A stretch of 64,000 bases of DNA, from positions 32,851,287 to 32,915,286 of the forward strand of contig OZ023273.1 of NCBI GenBank assembly GCA_964007475.1, read 5' to 3'. The notes beneath the pieces are model-generated. The model was not told the DNA's origin. It saw nothing but the letters and a program-made list of their open reading frames with translations, and did no database searches. Both the position numbers and the translations under genes were made by a program. This document shows, piece by piece, positions 41,801 through 53,159 of this stretch; the first letter of the stretch is position 1; the number at the start of each line of letters is the position of its first letter. Source of the DNA: Hybos culiciformis (taxonomy: Eukaryota > Arthropoda > Insecta > Diptera > Hybotidae).

Positions 41801-42240
41801 GCTGTAGTTCCTTAATAATGATCCTATTTATCTTATAACTGAATGTAATCTATTATATTTTATATGGATACCTATAAAAAGTTGTTTTATGACGGTGTAT
41901 TAAAAATGTGCAACCACTTTCATAGGGGGTAATAAAAGCTTTTTTAACACACCGATCTAATGTATTTTAATTATGTTTTTTTTTTAATTCCACCAAAACA
42001 TAAAGCATAACATTCAGTTTTCTAATAAATTATTATCATCACAAAAAAATTTGTTTTTTTTAATTTGATCAATAGCTTTTGGTTGCATTGTAGACGAAAA
42101 AATGCACCAATTAATGTTTCTTCTAATATTCACACCTAACGGATAAAATAATACATTAAATTACGCGCATACAAACAATAATAATGACGATAACGCTTTT
42201 TGTCCTCTTCAATCTTCTTTAAATTTGTAACTTAAAAATA
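35900..42240. other. AT-rich intergenic DNA downstream of Rassf
   Basis: No exon recognised. A TTC run lies at about 39375-39393. A moderately GC-richer patch at 39640-40090 (contains CCGAGCCCTCTCCTCTCACA and GTGCAGTGGTGTTAGGATAC) has no identifiable frame or inverted repeat and may be a transposon relic. The Rassf 3' untranslated region must lie within the last few hundred bases before 42362 on the minus strand; I could not place its poly(A) site confidently. Confidence 0.5.
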
Positions 42241-42361
42241 TATTTAATACACAAAACTAAACACAAAACCACAAACTGTTTTTAAAATTACACAAAAAGT
42301 AAATATACAGAAAACTTAAAACGACTGCTACAATTAATTGGAATATATAAAATTGTTAACC

Positions 42362-45300
42362 TTAAAGTCGAACTTTTAGAGATTCCATGCGTTGTGTAAT
42401 ACGTTTGCGCATATCATCATATTTTTCGCGAACTCTGTTCTTCTCCCTGTCTAATTCATCATTATAACGATCAATGATTGCACGACATTCTGGTATTGAT
42501 AAATTTAGAAATTGAGCCACTTCATTACTGAAACGAAAGAAATATGAAGAAAGGTTGAGTAATAACATAAACATGAAAAACCTTTCATAATTTTACGCAA
42601 ACACGAATTTATTAATATTCCAGCTAAAAATTTTGTTTGTAAATACTTTATTTAATATCTCTACCTAATTTCTTGAGTTGCTTGTGCGTCCATTAAAAAA
42701 ATTCTAGAAACATCTTCATGGGGGCCCATCATTACTTGTACTACTAACGGGTACTCATCTTCTTTTAATTTTCGTTGTTCGCCGTTGTCTCTAACGATAA
42801 AAAGTGCAAAATTTTCTGGTCTTGAATCAACTTTGTATTTTTCTAAAATTAAATTTATAACGTCGGATGTATTGACTAGAGATGTAATCCAGACACTCAT
42901 TTGTGAGCCATGGGGTGGTGTAAAAAATGAAGTCTCACGATTGTAAAAATGTCCGTTTATTGAACAACGGCGCTTAACTTTCATTCGGGACCTAAAACAT
43001 ATAAAATATTTTATTTAAAATTTCTATGATAATTTTATTTTTAAACGGACCGCTTGTTACCCGATCTTCTTTTAATTGCAGTAGAACCAGTTTTTTTTCT
43101 CAAAATGACTCCATCTTCTGTAATGAAATTTTTATCCATAGCTGAAATGTATTCGGTGGCTTCTGAAGTTAGTTCACCAGCTGCACTAATAGTATTATCT
43201 GAGAATCTGCTGATTTCAGCATCACTTATAGTTGGATAACAATCAGTTTGAAGACTAATGTATTTAACTTCATTACGTCGAATTGTCGCCGGTCTCAATG
43301 TTGCATCATCTTCGCTATCAGTGAAACCGAAACAATTAGGTCCAGATTTTGAGCGATTTATTTCAAATGCATTGCTGTAGCCGTGAAGAGGTGATTGTTT
43401 AGCAGAAGCAGAACCACTTTTTTGAATTGGTATTTTTTTGGGAGAATGTAACAAATCGTTTCCCATTTTTAAATTGAAAGTATCGTTAATAAAAGCAGGG
43501 TCGATAGTTCTTAAGGCTTGTTCACAATTGAAACTTTTACTCATTAAATCATGATGTCCATTATTGTACAATTTTAAAGAGTCATTTATCCTTGATGGAT
43601 CTATGGGTTGATTAAATTTCAAAGTGTCATCATTGACTTCTGGAAAACTATTGGCACCATTAACATATTCTAAATGAACACTTTTTTTGAAGTCTTCAAA
43701 GTCCATAGGCTTAAGTGTTGACTCATCCTCAGTACCCTCAGAAAAGGTATTAGGATCTAATTGATTTGAAACAGATGAAGATTTTGATTCACTACTACCA
43801 CTACTTGTTTCACAACTACTTTGTGCTGATAGCATTTTTGGTGTGTTGCTTTCACTGGATGATGGAAAAGGTGAGGGCAATGTTTGATATAATTTATCAG
43901 CAAGATTTATTTGCCTTTCCACCTTAACAAAAATAAAAAACTTAATTAAAAAAATTATTTTGATTTATAGAATTTAATTTCGCCAATAAGCAGACTAGTT
44001 TTTATGATTTAATTAATAACTTATGGTATATTTATCACATAATTCTAACAATAAATTTACATGTAAGTTAAATCTAATAACTAGTCTGTTTATTGCCGAA
44101 ATTAAATAATTTAAATTAAAATCATATTAACATATGTGCATGCAGACGAAATTTGATTCAATAATTCCAAATAATTAATTAAAACAAGAAAAAAAGAAGA
44201 ATGAAATTAAAAATAAACCACCGTTTGCACCAATTAAATTAAAAGCTACGTATAATTAAGTTTTACTTAAATTTTAGCTTAACTTAAATAAGTTGATTTG
44301 AAAAAATAATGATTCGACTCAAATAAGTTTTACTTAAGTGCGTTCAATAAGTACGGAATAATCAGACGTAAGAAAATCCTAAGAATAATTTCAGCAAACT
44401 CCAATTTACATTTTTTTTTTTGGAACAAAAAATATTCACTTTTGTTAGCCTGTTATAGAGTTATATTAGTATATGCAGTGCTGAGCTGTGGAATTATTAT
44501 CAAAGGGCTCGCATATTTCATAGATTCACAAAAAAAATTATTTTTTTTTTTATCTGCATTTTATTTTTTGAATAGTTTAGTATATATACATATATGTATA
44601 AAATATTAAAATATTACATTAAAATTTAGGCGATCGTTTAAATTTAAAAATATAAAAGTCGGGACTTTTCATTCAGTAGTATACAAAATCAAACATTTCT
44701 ATATTAACTTTACGATTTTTTTATTGTATCAAATAATGTACTAATATTTTAAATCGATATTTTCGATACTTTTTCGCAGATTGTTGCATCAAAAAATTTT
44801 AATATTGGGTTAAAACAAATATCTTTTGAAATTATCCAGTGGCTCGCGTATTTGTTAAAGTTTATCAGAGGGCTCGCAAATTTTTTTTAAATTTATCAGG
44901 GGGCTCTTGCGAGCCCGTGCGAGCCCCCTTCAGCTCAGCACTGAGTTTATGGTTAAATATTACAGTATTACTTAATTAAATATTATAATGTAAATATGTA
45001 TAGTAATTAAGATTTGAAAATCAAGAGAAAACAAAGGTACCGATTTTAAATAAGTCCAGAAAATCCTTATGTTCGTTTCCATTCGAGAATAGAATTTTCG
45101 GATAATTTTAAAAACAGTTTTAAACGATCAAAAAAAACAAATTTGGATTTCAAAATGGTAAATAGTATTAATAAGACCATGCATTATGTTCATATTGCGC
45201 TCTTTAAGAATCACTGCCTCTAAAACTTAGAATTCAAGAATTTCCATTTTGACGAAATTTCCATTTTCGTAATCTTATCCGAAGAAAGTATCAGTGTACA

Positions 45301-46817
45301 AACAATTCTTTTCGACAAAATATCGATTTTACATTGACTCGAATCAAATTTAATTTCCAGAAATTTATAATACGTAATTAAGAGTTCTTATGATATTATT
45401 CTATGGTATAAATGTTGTAAATAAAATTTTTTACTTGTAATAAATCATCAATTTCATCCCATTCAACATTTTTTATATCTAATTTAGATGGTAATGTGGC
45501 AGCAAATTTTTCAATTGGAGATGTATCTTCGCTTGATATTTCAGCAACAGTTTCTTCAGTTAAGCTGCACGTGTCGAAAGTCATACTTTCTGACATTGAG
45601 ATATCTGTCGAATATCCGTCCATAGTACTTGTAGTTGTTGTTTCTATTCCAGATTCACTTTCATCATTTTCCTTATCAGATATATCGTCCCCCTAAATAA
45701 AAAAAAATTACTTATCTTTGATTTTTTTTTTCTATTTTTTATATAGTGATAATTTTGTTTAAAATCAAAAAATAAATCATAAATAACTGTTTGCCAAATT
45801 ATTGTAAGAAAGTGATTAACAATAAAATATAACTCACATTAAGGGCTTCACCATTATTTCCTAATCGACAAGAATTCCTTTTGCGCACAATAACAACTGG
45901 TCTTTGGTCAATTTCTTCTTTCAAATGTATAACACCCTGTACTCCCCAATAGACTCTTAAAGCACCTTCTAATATTAATCTATTATTTACTTCACGACTG
46001 CGTATTTCCATACTTTTATTATCAAAAAATTGATTATATTGCTAAAAAAAAAAATTTGAACAAAAATTTTAAAATAGAAATTTAATTTATTTATTTTAAC
46101 ATTTACTTTAACTTTAGTTTCCATATGATCTCGTGGTAAACAAGGACCATTTGTTACTTTCGCTAAATTTTTTTGGCCATAACTTTTATGCGATTCAACT
46201 CTAGTACCATGTCCAAATAATTGCGGGCCAAATAATGCAGCATAACATGGAACATGACAATAAGGCACTCCTTTATGCTAAAACGAATATAAATATAGGT
46301 ATTATAGAAATTAAAAAGCTCATTTTTCTATCTTAGCATCCATTTTAATTGAATTTGTTGATTCAGGGTGTGTGGTAAGTACAGGGTACCTAGTAGTTTG
46401 TTTCATTTTTTCTCTTTGAATTAAAAGGAGATGTAAGTACGTATTTACAGATAAGAATAAAGACATCAGTGGCTAATTGAATGATTTTTTTTATTTTCTT
46501 ATTTTTGCTTACTTCAGCATGTTGCCCCGGATTTAAACGTTTACCACATTCTTCACATCTTAAACATTCCGGGTGCCAATCATAGCCGAGGGATTGTTTG
46601 CGTTCAGCTAAAAAATAAAGTGCACATTTATTAGTAGGTAAATTGTTTTTATTTTTTTTTTAAATATAAAATTATTACCAAAAAATACTGGCTTTCCGCA
46701 CTTTTTTTTTTGTTGTTTTTTAATTTTAATGAAAGAGAAAAATAATAAATTTTATTATTCAAAAAAAAATTTAGTTTTGGAAAAAAAATAAATTCTTACC
46801 TTGTGACAAGTCCACAT
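42362..46817 (-). CDS. Rassf: RASSF-family Ras-association protein with LIM and SARAH domains
   Basis: Minus-strand gene; coding exons at 46817-46800, 46700-46679, 46607-46513, 46277-46107, 46041-45838, 45692-45435, 43922-43051, 42991-42665 and 42527-42362. All join in frame to about 710 codons. Residues 1-56 form a LIM zinc domain ([13 protein letters not shown] start; ligands C4, C7, H25, C28, C31, C34, C52, C56). Residues about 171-546 are an acidic, Ser-rich linker. The RA domain is about 550-650 ([16 protein letters not shown], then [15 protein letters not shown]), and a C-terminal SARAH coiled coil runs about 660-705 ([20 protein letters not shown]). The family binds Ras-type GTPases and, through SARAH, Hippo/MST kinases; fly Rassf antagonises Hippo. 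The start is chosen because this N-terminus is the conserved LIM start. The exon 7 donor (GTCCGT) is weak: an alternative junction, 43061 to 42977, also keeps frame and gives 702 residues. Confidence 0.93.
43972..44107. repeat. Small inverted repeat in the long Rassf intron
   Basis: The arms begin ATTTAATTTCGCCAATAAGC on the left and, read on the opposite strand, ATTTAATTTCGGCAATAAAC on the right. They continue through CAGACTAGTT and ATTTAA; about 45 bp pair with a handful of mismatches. It is a MITE-like hairpin about 50 bp inside the intron from exon 7. No certain target-site duplication. Confidence 0.7.
44476..44943. mobile_element. Non-autonomous hAT-type element inside Rassf intron
   Basis: The ends are CAGTGCTGAGCTG on both sides in inverted orientation, about 468 bp apart. 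The flanking octamers AGTATATG (44468-44475) and AGTTTATG (44944-44951) match at seven of eight positions, a slightly decayed 8-bp target-site duplication. Subterminal GGGCTCGCA-type motifs recur at about 44507, 44842, 44871 and 44900-44927, the pattern expected for transposase-binding repeats in hAT elements. There is no coding frame. It sits in the 1512-bp intron between exons 6 and 7 of Rassf. Confidence 0.85.
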
Positions 46818-47864
46818 AATTTTTTATTTTTTTTTTAATTATTGAAAAAAAAATTTTTTATAATTTAATTTAAGTCTTATTGTTTTCAAAAATGTTGAGC
46901 AAAAAAATCATTTAGTTTTTTTTTTTTTTCTTTGAATTTAACCATTTCTGAAATAAAAAATTTTAATTGAAATTAAATAAATTTATTGTTTTTCAAATTA
47001 AATAATAATTATTAAAGTCAAGTCGTCGACCCTTTTTTCTATGTCCGTCAAAGGAAGAAAAAAAAAACAACACCTATTTTTTTTTCTTTCAGATTTTTTA
47101 GTTTAGAATCCAGATCTAGAAGATTCACAGAGTGCGAATAGAAAATTTAGTAAAAAAAAAATAAATAAATAAATACAATAATTATGTAGATTTTTTGTTA
47201 TTAACATTTTCTAAATTGTTTATTATTTCTTTTCATACCATTTTTGCAATAATAAAAAAAATTTATTAAAATATTAATTCTATTTTATTTTATTTTACTT
47301 AATTCCAATTTGCATAAAAAAAAATTACAACAAGGAAGAACACTTTACAACAACAACAACATTACTTGAAAAAAAATTACGAAATGTCACTTTTATTAAC
47401 CACGAAGATAAAAAATTTGTGTGCGCGAGCAAAATAATGGTGAAAAAAATAACCAAAAAAAAACAAAAGAGCATCGTTATACAACTATAACAGTCGATGA
47501 TGTTCAAATTTTTAATCCATTCGAAAAGGTATAATAGTGCTCATCCTAAAAAAACTTTACGAATTAAAATATTCTGAATACAAATATTGCACATATATTT
47601 TGTTAGTGTAATTAAATCTGAAAAATATTCGAAAATAAGTGGAAGGAAACTTCATACTTGAGAAGAAAAAGAATTTGACACTTCCAAGGGGGAAAAAATA
47701 GGTGTACAGAAGGTATAAGTTGAATACTACTTTAATAGTAGTCTGAGCAGAGGCGAATTTTAACTTATTGAAGACTTACAGGCTAAAATAAAATAATATT
47801 GCTTCCTATGAAACATTTATTTTTTTCATACTCTATCTTTCACAAGATTTTTTTCAATTGTTTG
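46818..47864. other. Region upstream of the Rassf start codon
   Basis: Presumed location of the Rassf 5' untranslated sequence and promoter, by position only. It has long A and T runs and GC-richer patches at about 47020-47055 and 47095-47140. No TATA box or spliced leader exon can be assigned with confidence. The frame at 47325-47507 has no recognisable content. Confidence 0.35.
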
Positions 47865-47872
47865 GGTATAGG

Positions 47873-48388
47873 CAGTTCCGGATTTACCTATGGGCAAATG
47901 GGGAACCGCCACGGGCGCAACATTTCAAAAGAGCACAAAATTCATTCCGTGAATTTGAACTTGAATATAAAAACTTTGTATTCTTGATTAAAGAAAAAAA
48001 TATGCAGGCAGTCTATCCAAATATAGAAATTATTTTAAGAATATTTTTATCAACTCCAGCATTAAATTTTTCAGCAGAAAGGCCATTTTCTGCACTGAGA
48101 AGAATAAAAACTTACTTGAGATCAACCTTATGTGATGAAAAATTGGATGATTTTACGATCTTAGCAATAGAAAATAAAATGTTGGACAAAATATCGTTTG
48201 AAGCAGATTTCGAAAAATTTGTTACAATAAAATTACGAAAAAAATTCTAATAAATTAACAAATAAAGATATATCTATACATTAACTTTAGTAGTATTTTT
48301 TCATTTATTATAAATAACTTTTGGTATGATTTATAGGGCGCAATTTTCAAAAACCGCCCAGGGGCAAAGTTATGTAAATCCGGGCCTG
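47873..48388 (+). mobile_element. Internally deleted hAT transposon with transposase remnant
   Basis: The terminal inverted repeats begin CAGTTCCGGATTTAC (left) and CAGGCCCGGATTTAC (right, opposite strand). A perfect 8-bp target-site duplication GGTATAGG lies at 47865-47872 and 48389-48396. The CAG ends and the 8-bp duplication define a hAT element. Only 516 bp remain, and the interior keeps the 3' end of the transposase gene, so most of the coding region was lost by internal deletion. It lies about 1 kb 5' of the Rassf start codon. Confidence 0.92.
47933..48250 (+). pseudogene. hAT transposase, C-terminal dimerisation domain fragment
   Basis: About 105 codons in one open frame contain LRIFLSTPALNFSAERPFSA, then LRRIKTYLRSTL and ILAIENKMLDKI. 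This is the hAT C-terminal dimerisation signature (SAER-SFS, K-YLRST, LxxLxIEN) found at the end of hAT transposases and related ZMYM-type proteins. The DDE catalytic region and BED finger are missing, and the frame runs leftward through the transposon's own end, so it cannot be an active transposase. The C-terminal part is intact, with a stop at 48248-48250, suggesting a fairly recent deletion. It is not part of any host gene that I can see. Confidence 0.88.
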
Positions 48389-48951
48389 GGTATAGGTATT
48401 ATCTAAGTACAGCTAATTGATTTATTTTTCTTTTTGGACCACGGTTCTTCTATGGTAGTTTTTGATCCATTTAGAAACACTGTTAATGATCTTTCATCAG
48501 ATAAATGCGTTGTGTTAAAAAAAAACGTGAATATCAATTAATATCGATTTAAGATATTCCTGAAAATATATAGATATTCCTCGTAAATTTTTTTTCGCAA
48601 TTTGAAAAAATTAAGAAACTATTGAACTTATTTTTTTAAAATATACATTCCAAAAAAATTATCAAATAAGAAATTAAACGAAAAAAAGAAATCAAAAATA
48701 ATTTTTTGTTGTTTGCGATAAAAAATAGAAATTATTTGGTTTTAATTTTTATTCAAATTTGTTCACTTAAGTATAATTTTGAATGCCTAATTGGCCTGTA
48801 GATAAATCCCTCTTTGGTGTTGACACATCATGTATTCTATAGAACAAAATTTCGTCAATGCCAATATGGTAATTTAAAACGTCACGTTCGCCCTATCAGA
48901 AAAAAATTCCTCGAATTTTTTAAGTTTTCATAAAAACAACGAATGTATGTA

Positions 48952-49195
48952 CACTAGAGCCTCGAGTTGCGTTGTTCCAACTTGCGTCCTTTCGAGTTGC
49001 GCCACAAAAATTTTTTATTTAAATATGTAGCAATATAACTAATTTTTTTTTTAAAACATGGATTTCAGATTTTATCGGAACCTATTATATAAAAACAGGT
49101 ACAAATCTATACAAAATTAAAATTCGAATTGCGTTGTTTCGAGATGCGTCGCGATTTATTGTAACGCATTAACGACGCAACTCGAGGCTCTAGTG
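48952..49195. mobile_element. Tc1/mariner-like MITE
   Basis: The terminal inverted repeats CACTAGAGCCTCGAGTTGCG match at both ends and are flanked by TA on each side (48950-48951 and 49196-49197). That is the TA target-site duplication of the Tc1/mariner superfamily. The motif GAGTTGCG / GAATTGCG recurs subterminally, with CGAGATGCG near the right arm. It is 244 bp long with no coding frame. Confidence 0.85.
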
Positions 49196-49382
49196 TATAT
49201 TCTTAATTTCTTCCATAAAGTGATAAAATTATTTCTGTAAAGTTGTTGTTGGAATAGAATATTTGAAAACTTCTTTCAATTTTTTAACCTTTCTGATAAC
49301 TTAGTTACACATTTAGAATTTAAATAATTATCTTATTTTTGGCTTTTGAAATATTCACTAAAGTTAAATATGAACTAGGTAG

Positions 49383-49885
49383 TAGAGTTTGACGGTACGG
49401 ATTATCCGTATCCGATATCCGCGAATATCCGGACACATAACCGTATTCGGTATCCGACCATAAATACTCGCGGTTATCGAATAGTAAAAAATAGAATAAA
49501 TTTTTTTTATAATAGCAAAAATTCTAAGGAGAAAAGAATTTTCCTTGCAAAAGAAAATTCTAACAATTTTGAAAAGCTGAGTAAATTTGTAAGTAAACAA
49601 TTTTAGTGCAATTTTATACTTCTATAATATAAAATATAACACGTATTAATTAACTCTTGTTATTAGAAATTGATATATTTAACCTTTAAATCAAGAAATT
49701 GCACAAAATCAAAGGTAACTAATTAGTAAATCTATTCACGCATTATTTTCTTTGAAAAAATTATATTATTTTTCTATTTTATTTAATTATTTTTAAAATA
49801 TCCGTAACCGCGGTTAACCGCGGTTTTCCCAGAATGAAAACCGGTATTCGCGGATACTGAATTACCGGATATTTTGCAAACTCTA
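49383..49885. mobile_element. Inverted-repeat transposon relic (about 500 bp)
   Basis: The ends are TAGAGTTTG on both sides in inverted orientation. They are followed by imperfectly matching arms with ATATCCG and TATCCGCGAATA in both. GC-rich subterminal repeats (CCGCGGTT, CCGGTATT, TATCCG) resemble transposase-binding arrays. No clear target-site duplication (left CTAGGTAG, right AGACCTAC), so superfamily and exact ends remain uncertain. The interior is AT-rich and non-coding. Confidence 0.7.
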
Positions 49886-49889
49886 AGAC

Positions 49890-50836
49890 CTACCTTGTTT
49901 AAAGAACTTTTGTGACGAACATAAATCAATATTATTATACCTAGTTAATTTTTTTAAACGAATTTACCTTTTTTTGAACTTTTAATAATTCCCAATCATT
50001 ATTCCAATACGAAAAGTACTTTTTTATTATTTCTTTTGCTAAATTAATTTATTCACGAATAGGTATTAATTTCTCGTAAAAGAATAGCATATCACTACAA
50101 AAAAAAGATAAAAAAAAAATACAAAAAAGGTGCATATTTTTGTTTCGTGTTTCAATGTTTACATATATAAAAAAAATAAAAATTGAAAAACCCTAAGGAT
50201 CCTTACAAGGTCAATATTATTGAAACAATATTATTGAAGGAATTATACTGAAATGATAAAAAATTAAGTATGGAGCACGTTTTCAATATTTAAATTTAAA
50301 ATATTACCCTATTTATTGATTCACTTCCTTGGGACCAATCTAGGGAGAAACATTTTTTTTAAGTTTCTTCTATTGACATCAACTCAGCTTCGTGAAAAAC
50401 CATTTTCAAAGGTCACTTTCATTTTCTTTAACATTTTTTCGTCAATTTTATCCTTTCAATATTATATATACCTCAGACGATCAATGTATTGAAGAAAATT
50501 AATATTTGCTTGAATTATTGACCATTTAAGAGACCCTTAATAATCATTTGATTTTATGAAATTTATTAATTCAATTAATATACATTTATTTATGCATATA
50601 TTTATGAAATATATTATACGTAATTTTGTTTTTAAAATATGACACTTATTTTCAAGATTTGTTTTTCACTGTAGTTTGTGTACAGAAAAATTCGTTTTGA
50701 AAATAAACATCGCACATTCAAAGATTTCTTTTAGGTACTCAAATCTCTTTTCTCTGCTTTCAGAGTAAATAATTGAATTTAGTTTGAAAAAAAAAAAACT
50801 AAAAATATTATCAAAAATGATTTATTTTAGAAAATA
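49890..50836. other. AT-rich intergenic DNA between Rassf upstream region and takeout-like gene
   Basis: No gene recognised. The sequence just below 50837 is the presumed 3' untranslated region of the takeout-like gene; an AATAAA on the minus strand lies at 50826-50821, only about 11 bases past the stop codon. Confidence 0.5.
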
Positions 50837-53151
50837 CTATCCATAAAGCTCAGCTGAAGTTGGTACATCAGAAAAGAAGAAATTCGCTGGAATATAATGA
50901 AATACTCTTTGCATGACATTGAGCAAAATTCCTTGAATAGTATCTGTTATAATTGGCCTTAATGCTTCAAAGAATTCCTTCCAACTTTCATTAAATAACA
51001 CATTAACCGTAGTCTCTAAGTCCTCATTGCCATTAAATAAGTTTGAAAAATCTGCTTTCAGTCCACTTATATCAAGTACAACCCTTACATCAGTGATGTT
51101 GAAAAATGTAAAATTATCTGAAATAGCGACAAATTAAAAATCTTTACTTTATTTTATTTATTGTACATTTTGTTGATAATAATGTATTGAAAACACAATT
51201 TGATCAAAACATTAAAATGCGACAATTACTAACCTTTTTCATACAATCTTGATTTTGCACGCATCGTTACATCAGCATTGTCTGCAAGGGTAAATGATGT
51301 AAAAAGATTTTTTTTCTTTAAAAAAAAAGAGATACTTACCAACTTCTAATCGCATTTCACCTTGCCCTTTTAAAGGTACAAGAAGTATTCTGCCTTCAAG
51401 TTTATAATCAGACTCAATTATTAACTTTGGAATGCGAAGTTTCGTTTCCCAGGTAAAATCTTTGGTATTCATACTAAAAATTAGATTATTAATTTAAATT
51501 CAATGACTTATTTCTATAATGGTCCAGAAGGTATTTTGAGGCTAAAAGGCCAATATTTTATTATGCAAGTACGCACAAAAAAAGTCATCACAATTACAAT
51601 AATATGCATAAAGCCTAATAGATTGGTTGCGACACTGCGATGGTTCGCTGATAGAAAACTTACCGGCTTCCTTTAACAATTGTGTCCCCAAAACCGTGGA
51701 CAACCAAATTATTCAAATCTGATTTAAAACTGGCTACTCTGTTTCTGTTATCTGGATCAAAATGCACCTTTTTCACATAAAAAGGTTCAATTTTATCTAA
51801 GGTTCTCAGTCCAGGAATACCTATATTTCCACATAAATTTAAAATATATTTTAATACAAGCTGTATATTAACTTTATTAATACATAATGTCAATTATTAT
51901 TCAACCTGTTTTTAGTTGTCTAAACAATTTTTGAACGCTATCAATGGAGCATTTTTGGAAATTTGGATTATTTAAAACAGCACATGAAGTCAAATAATCA
52001 GCTGAAATTAAAATACAGAATATTTTCAGATATGAACACTGCTATTAGGGTTAGTTCATAACAGAGACATTTGATAATTGATTTCTACCAACGTTATGAA
52101 AAAAGAAATTTTCAATATTAAAGAAATTTCCAAAAAATACACAATCATGCATTACGCGCCGGATTAACTTATTAATCACATAATTTAAAAATTTTATCTT
52201 CTAATTAATTATATATTTAATGAAAAATCAAGTTTTTTTGGTTGCAACTTTAGATTTTAAAATAAAATTAACTAAATGATTATATAAAACTTGATTACGA
52301 CTAATATTAAAATTATTAAATATTATAATTATGGAATTATGACAGATTCATCAGGTTTTAATTTCAAGCAAAAAAAAAAATTAAAATATTAAAACAATAA
52401 TAATTTTATGTCAATTTAAAAGAATTTATATAAATAATGTATTTCATAAATTATCTGAATTAGCGAAATAAAAATAAATTTTTTTGTTTAATAAAATATA
52501 GAATTATTTAATTAATATTTTTGCGGTTTATAAAATGAATCTTGATTTTGGAAGCTTAAATTGCTTTCATAAAAAGAAAAATGTAGAGTTTAATATGAAA
52601 AAAATTGGATACAGCAAATGCTACTTTACGTCTTCTTTTCTTAGATTTTCGATAAAATAATAAAGCAATCTAACTGTTGAAATGAAAGTATAAGTGGAAC
52701 TGAAACTGACTGAATGTATGCTGCATTGATTTTTCTAAACTGAGGTCCGAAGAATTAACTTTTTTTGTTTCCATCAATTTTTTTATTTGCTATTGCGTAT
52801 TAGATAAAAAGAATATTTTTTTTTAAGAAAAAATTTCAACTCAATTGAAAAATTTTCCTTCCACATTTGTTTTTGCACAATAAAATAAATTATTTATTAA
52901 ATTACTTATAGAGATGAATTTTTTCAGACTAATATAAAACTTAAAAATATTCACTCATGAATTAAATTAAATTTTTTTTTAACATTTTCATTGTTAAATA
53001 AATATAAATTTTATTCTATTTTCTATTATTCAAATTTTTAATTCATTAAAAATATCAGAAACTAACGTTGATTAGTTAAATATTCTGCAGCATAACCAAA
53101 TGAAATGTAAACTATTAAACAATTTACACTTAATAGTATTTTAAAGGACAT
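50837..53151 (-). CDS. Takeout / juvenile-hormone-binding-protein-like secreted protein
   Basis: Minus-strand gene; coding exons at 53151-53067, 52001-51906, 51820-51664, 51473-51340, 51281-51234 and 51117-50837. All junctions are GT..AG and in frame, giving about 266 residues, the usual length for this family. Residues 1-21 form a hydrophobic signal peptide (MSFKILLSVNCLIVYISFGYA), cleaved before AEYLTNQPDYL. The family hallmarks follow: PDYLTSC with paired cysteines C35 and C46, KTGIPGLRTLDKIEP, a DLNNLVVHGFG segment, LRIPKLIIESDYKLEG, GQGEMRL and a C-terminal IPAEFFF-like region (here IPANFFF). The family binds small hydrophobic ligands such as juvenile hormone in haemolymph or sensory tissue and affects feeding and behaviour; the ligand here is unknown. 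The first exon is 1.07 kb upstream and was chosen because it supplies the signal peptide and completes the codon for Pro29. Confidence 0.9.
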
Positions 53152-53159
53152 TATATATT

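Noticed and set aside
43054..43239. Plus-strand open frame opposite Rassf exon 7
   Set aside because: It is the complementary shadow of a coding exon with strong domain and splice support on the minus strand; the same applies to 45496-45696.
47325..47507. Possible short upstream gene or 5' exon of Rassf
   Set aside because: The hydrophobic reading comes from A/T runs, and no donor joins it convincingly to the Rassf start exon.
49383..49885. Assignment of this relic to hAT
   Set aside because: The ends do not begin with CAG and no 8-bp duplication is found (CTAGGTAG versus AGACCTAC), so the superfamily is left open.
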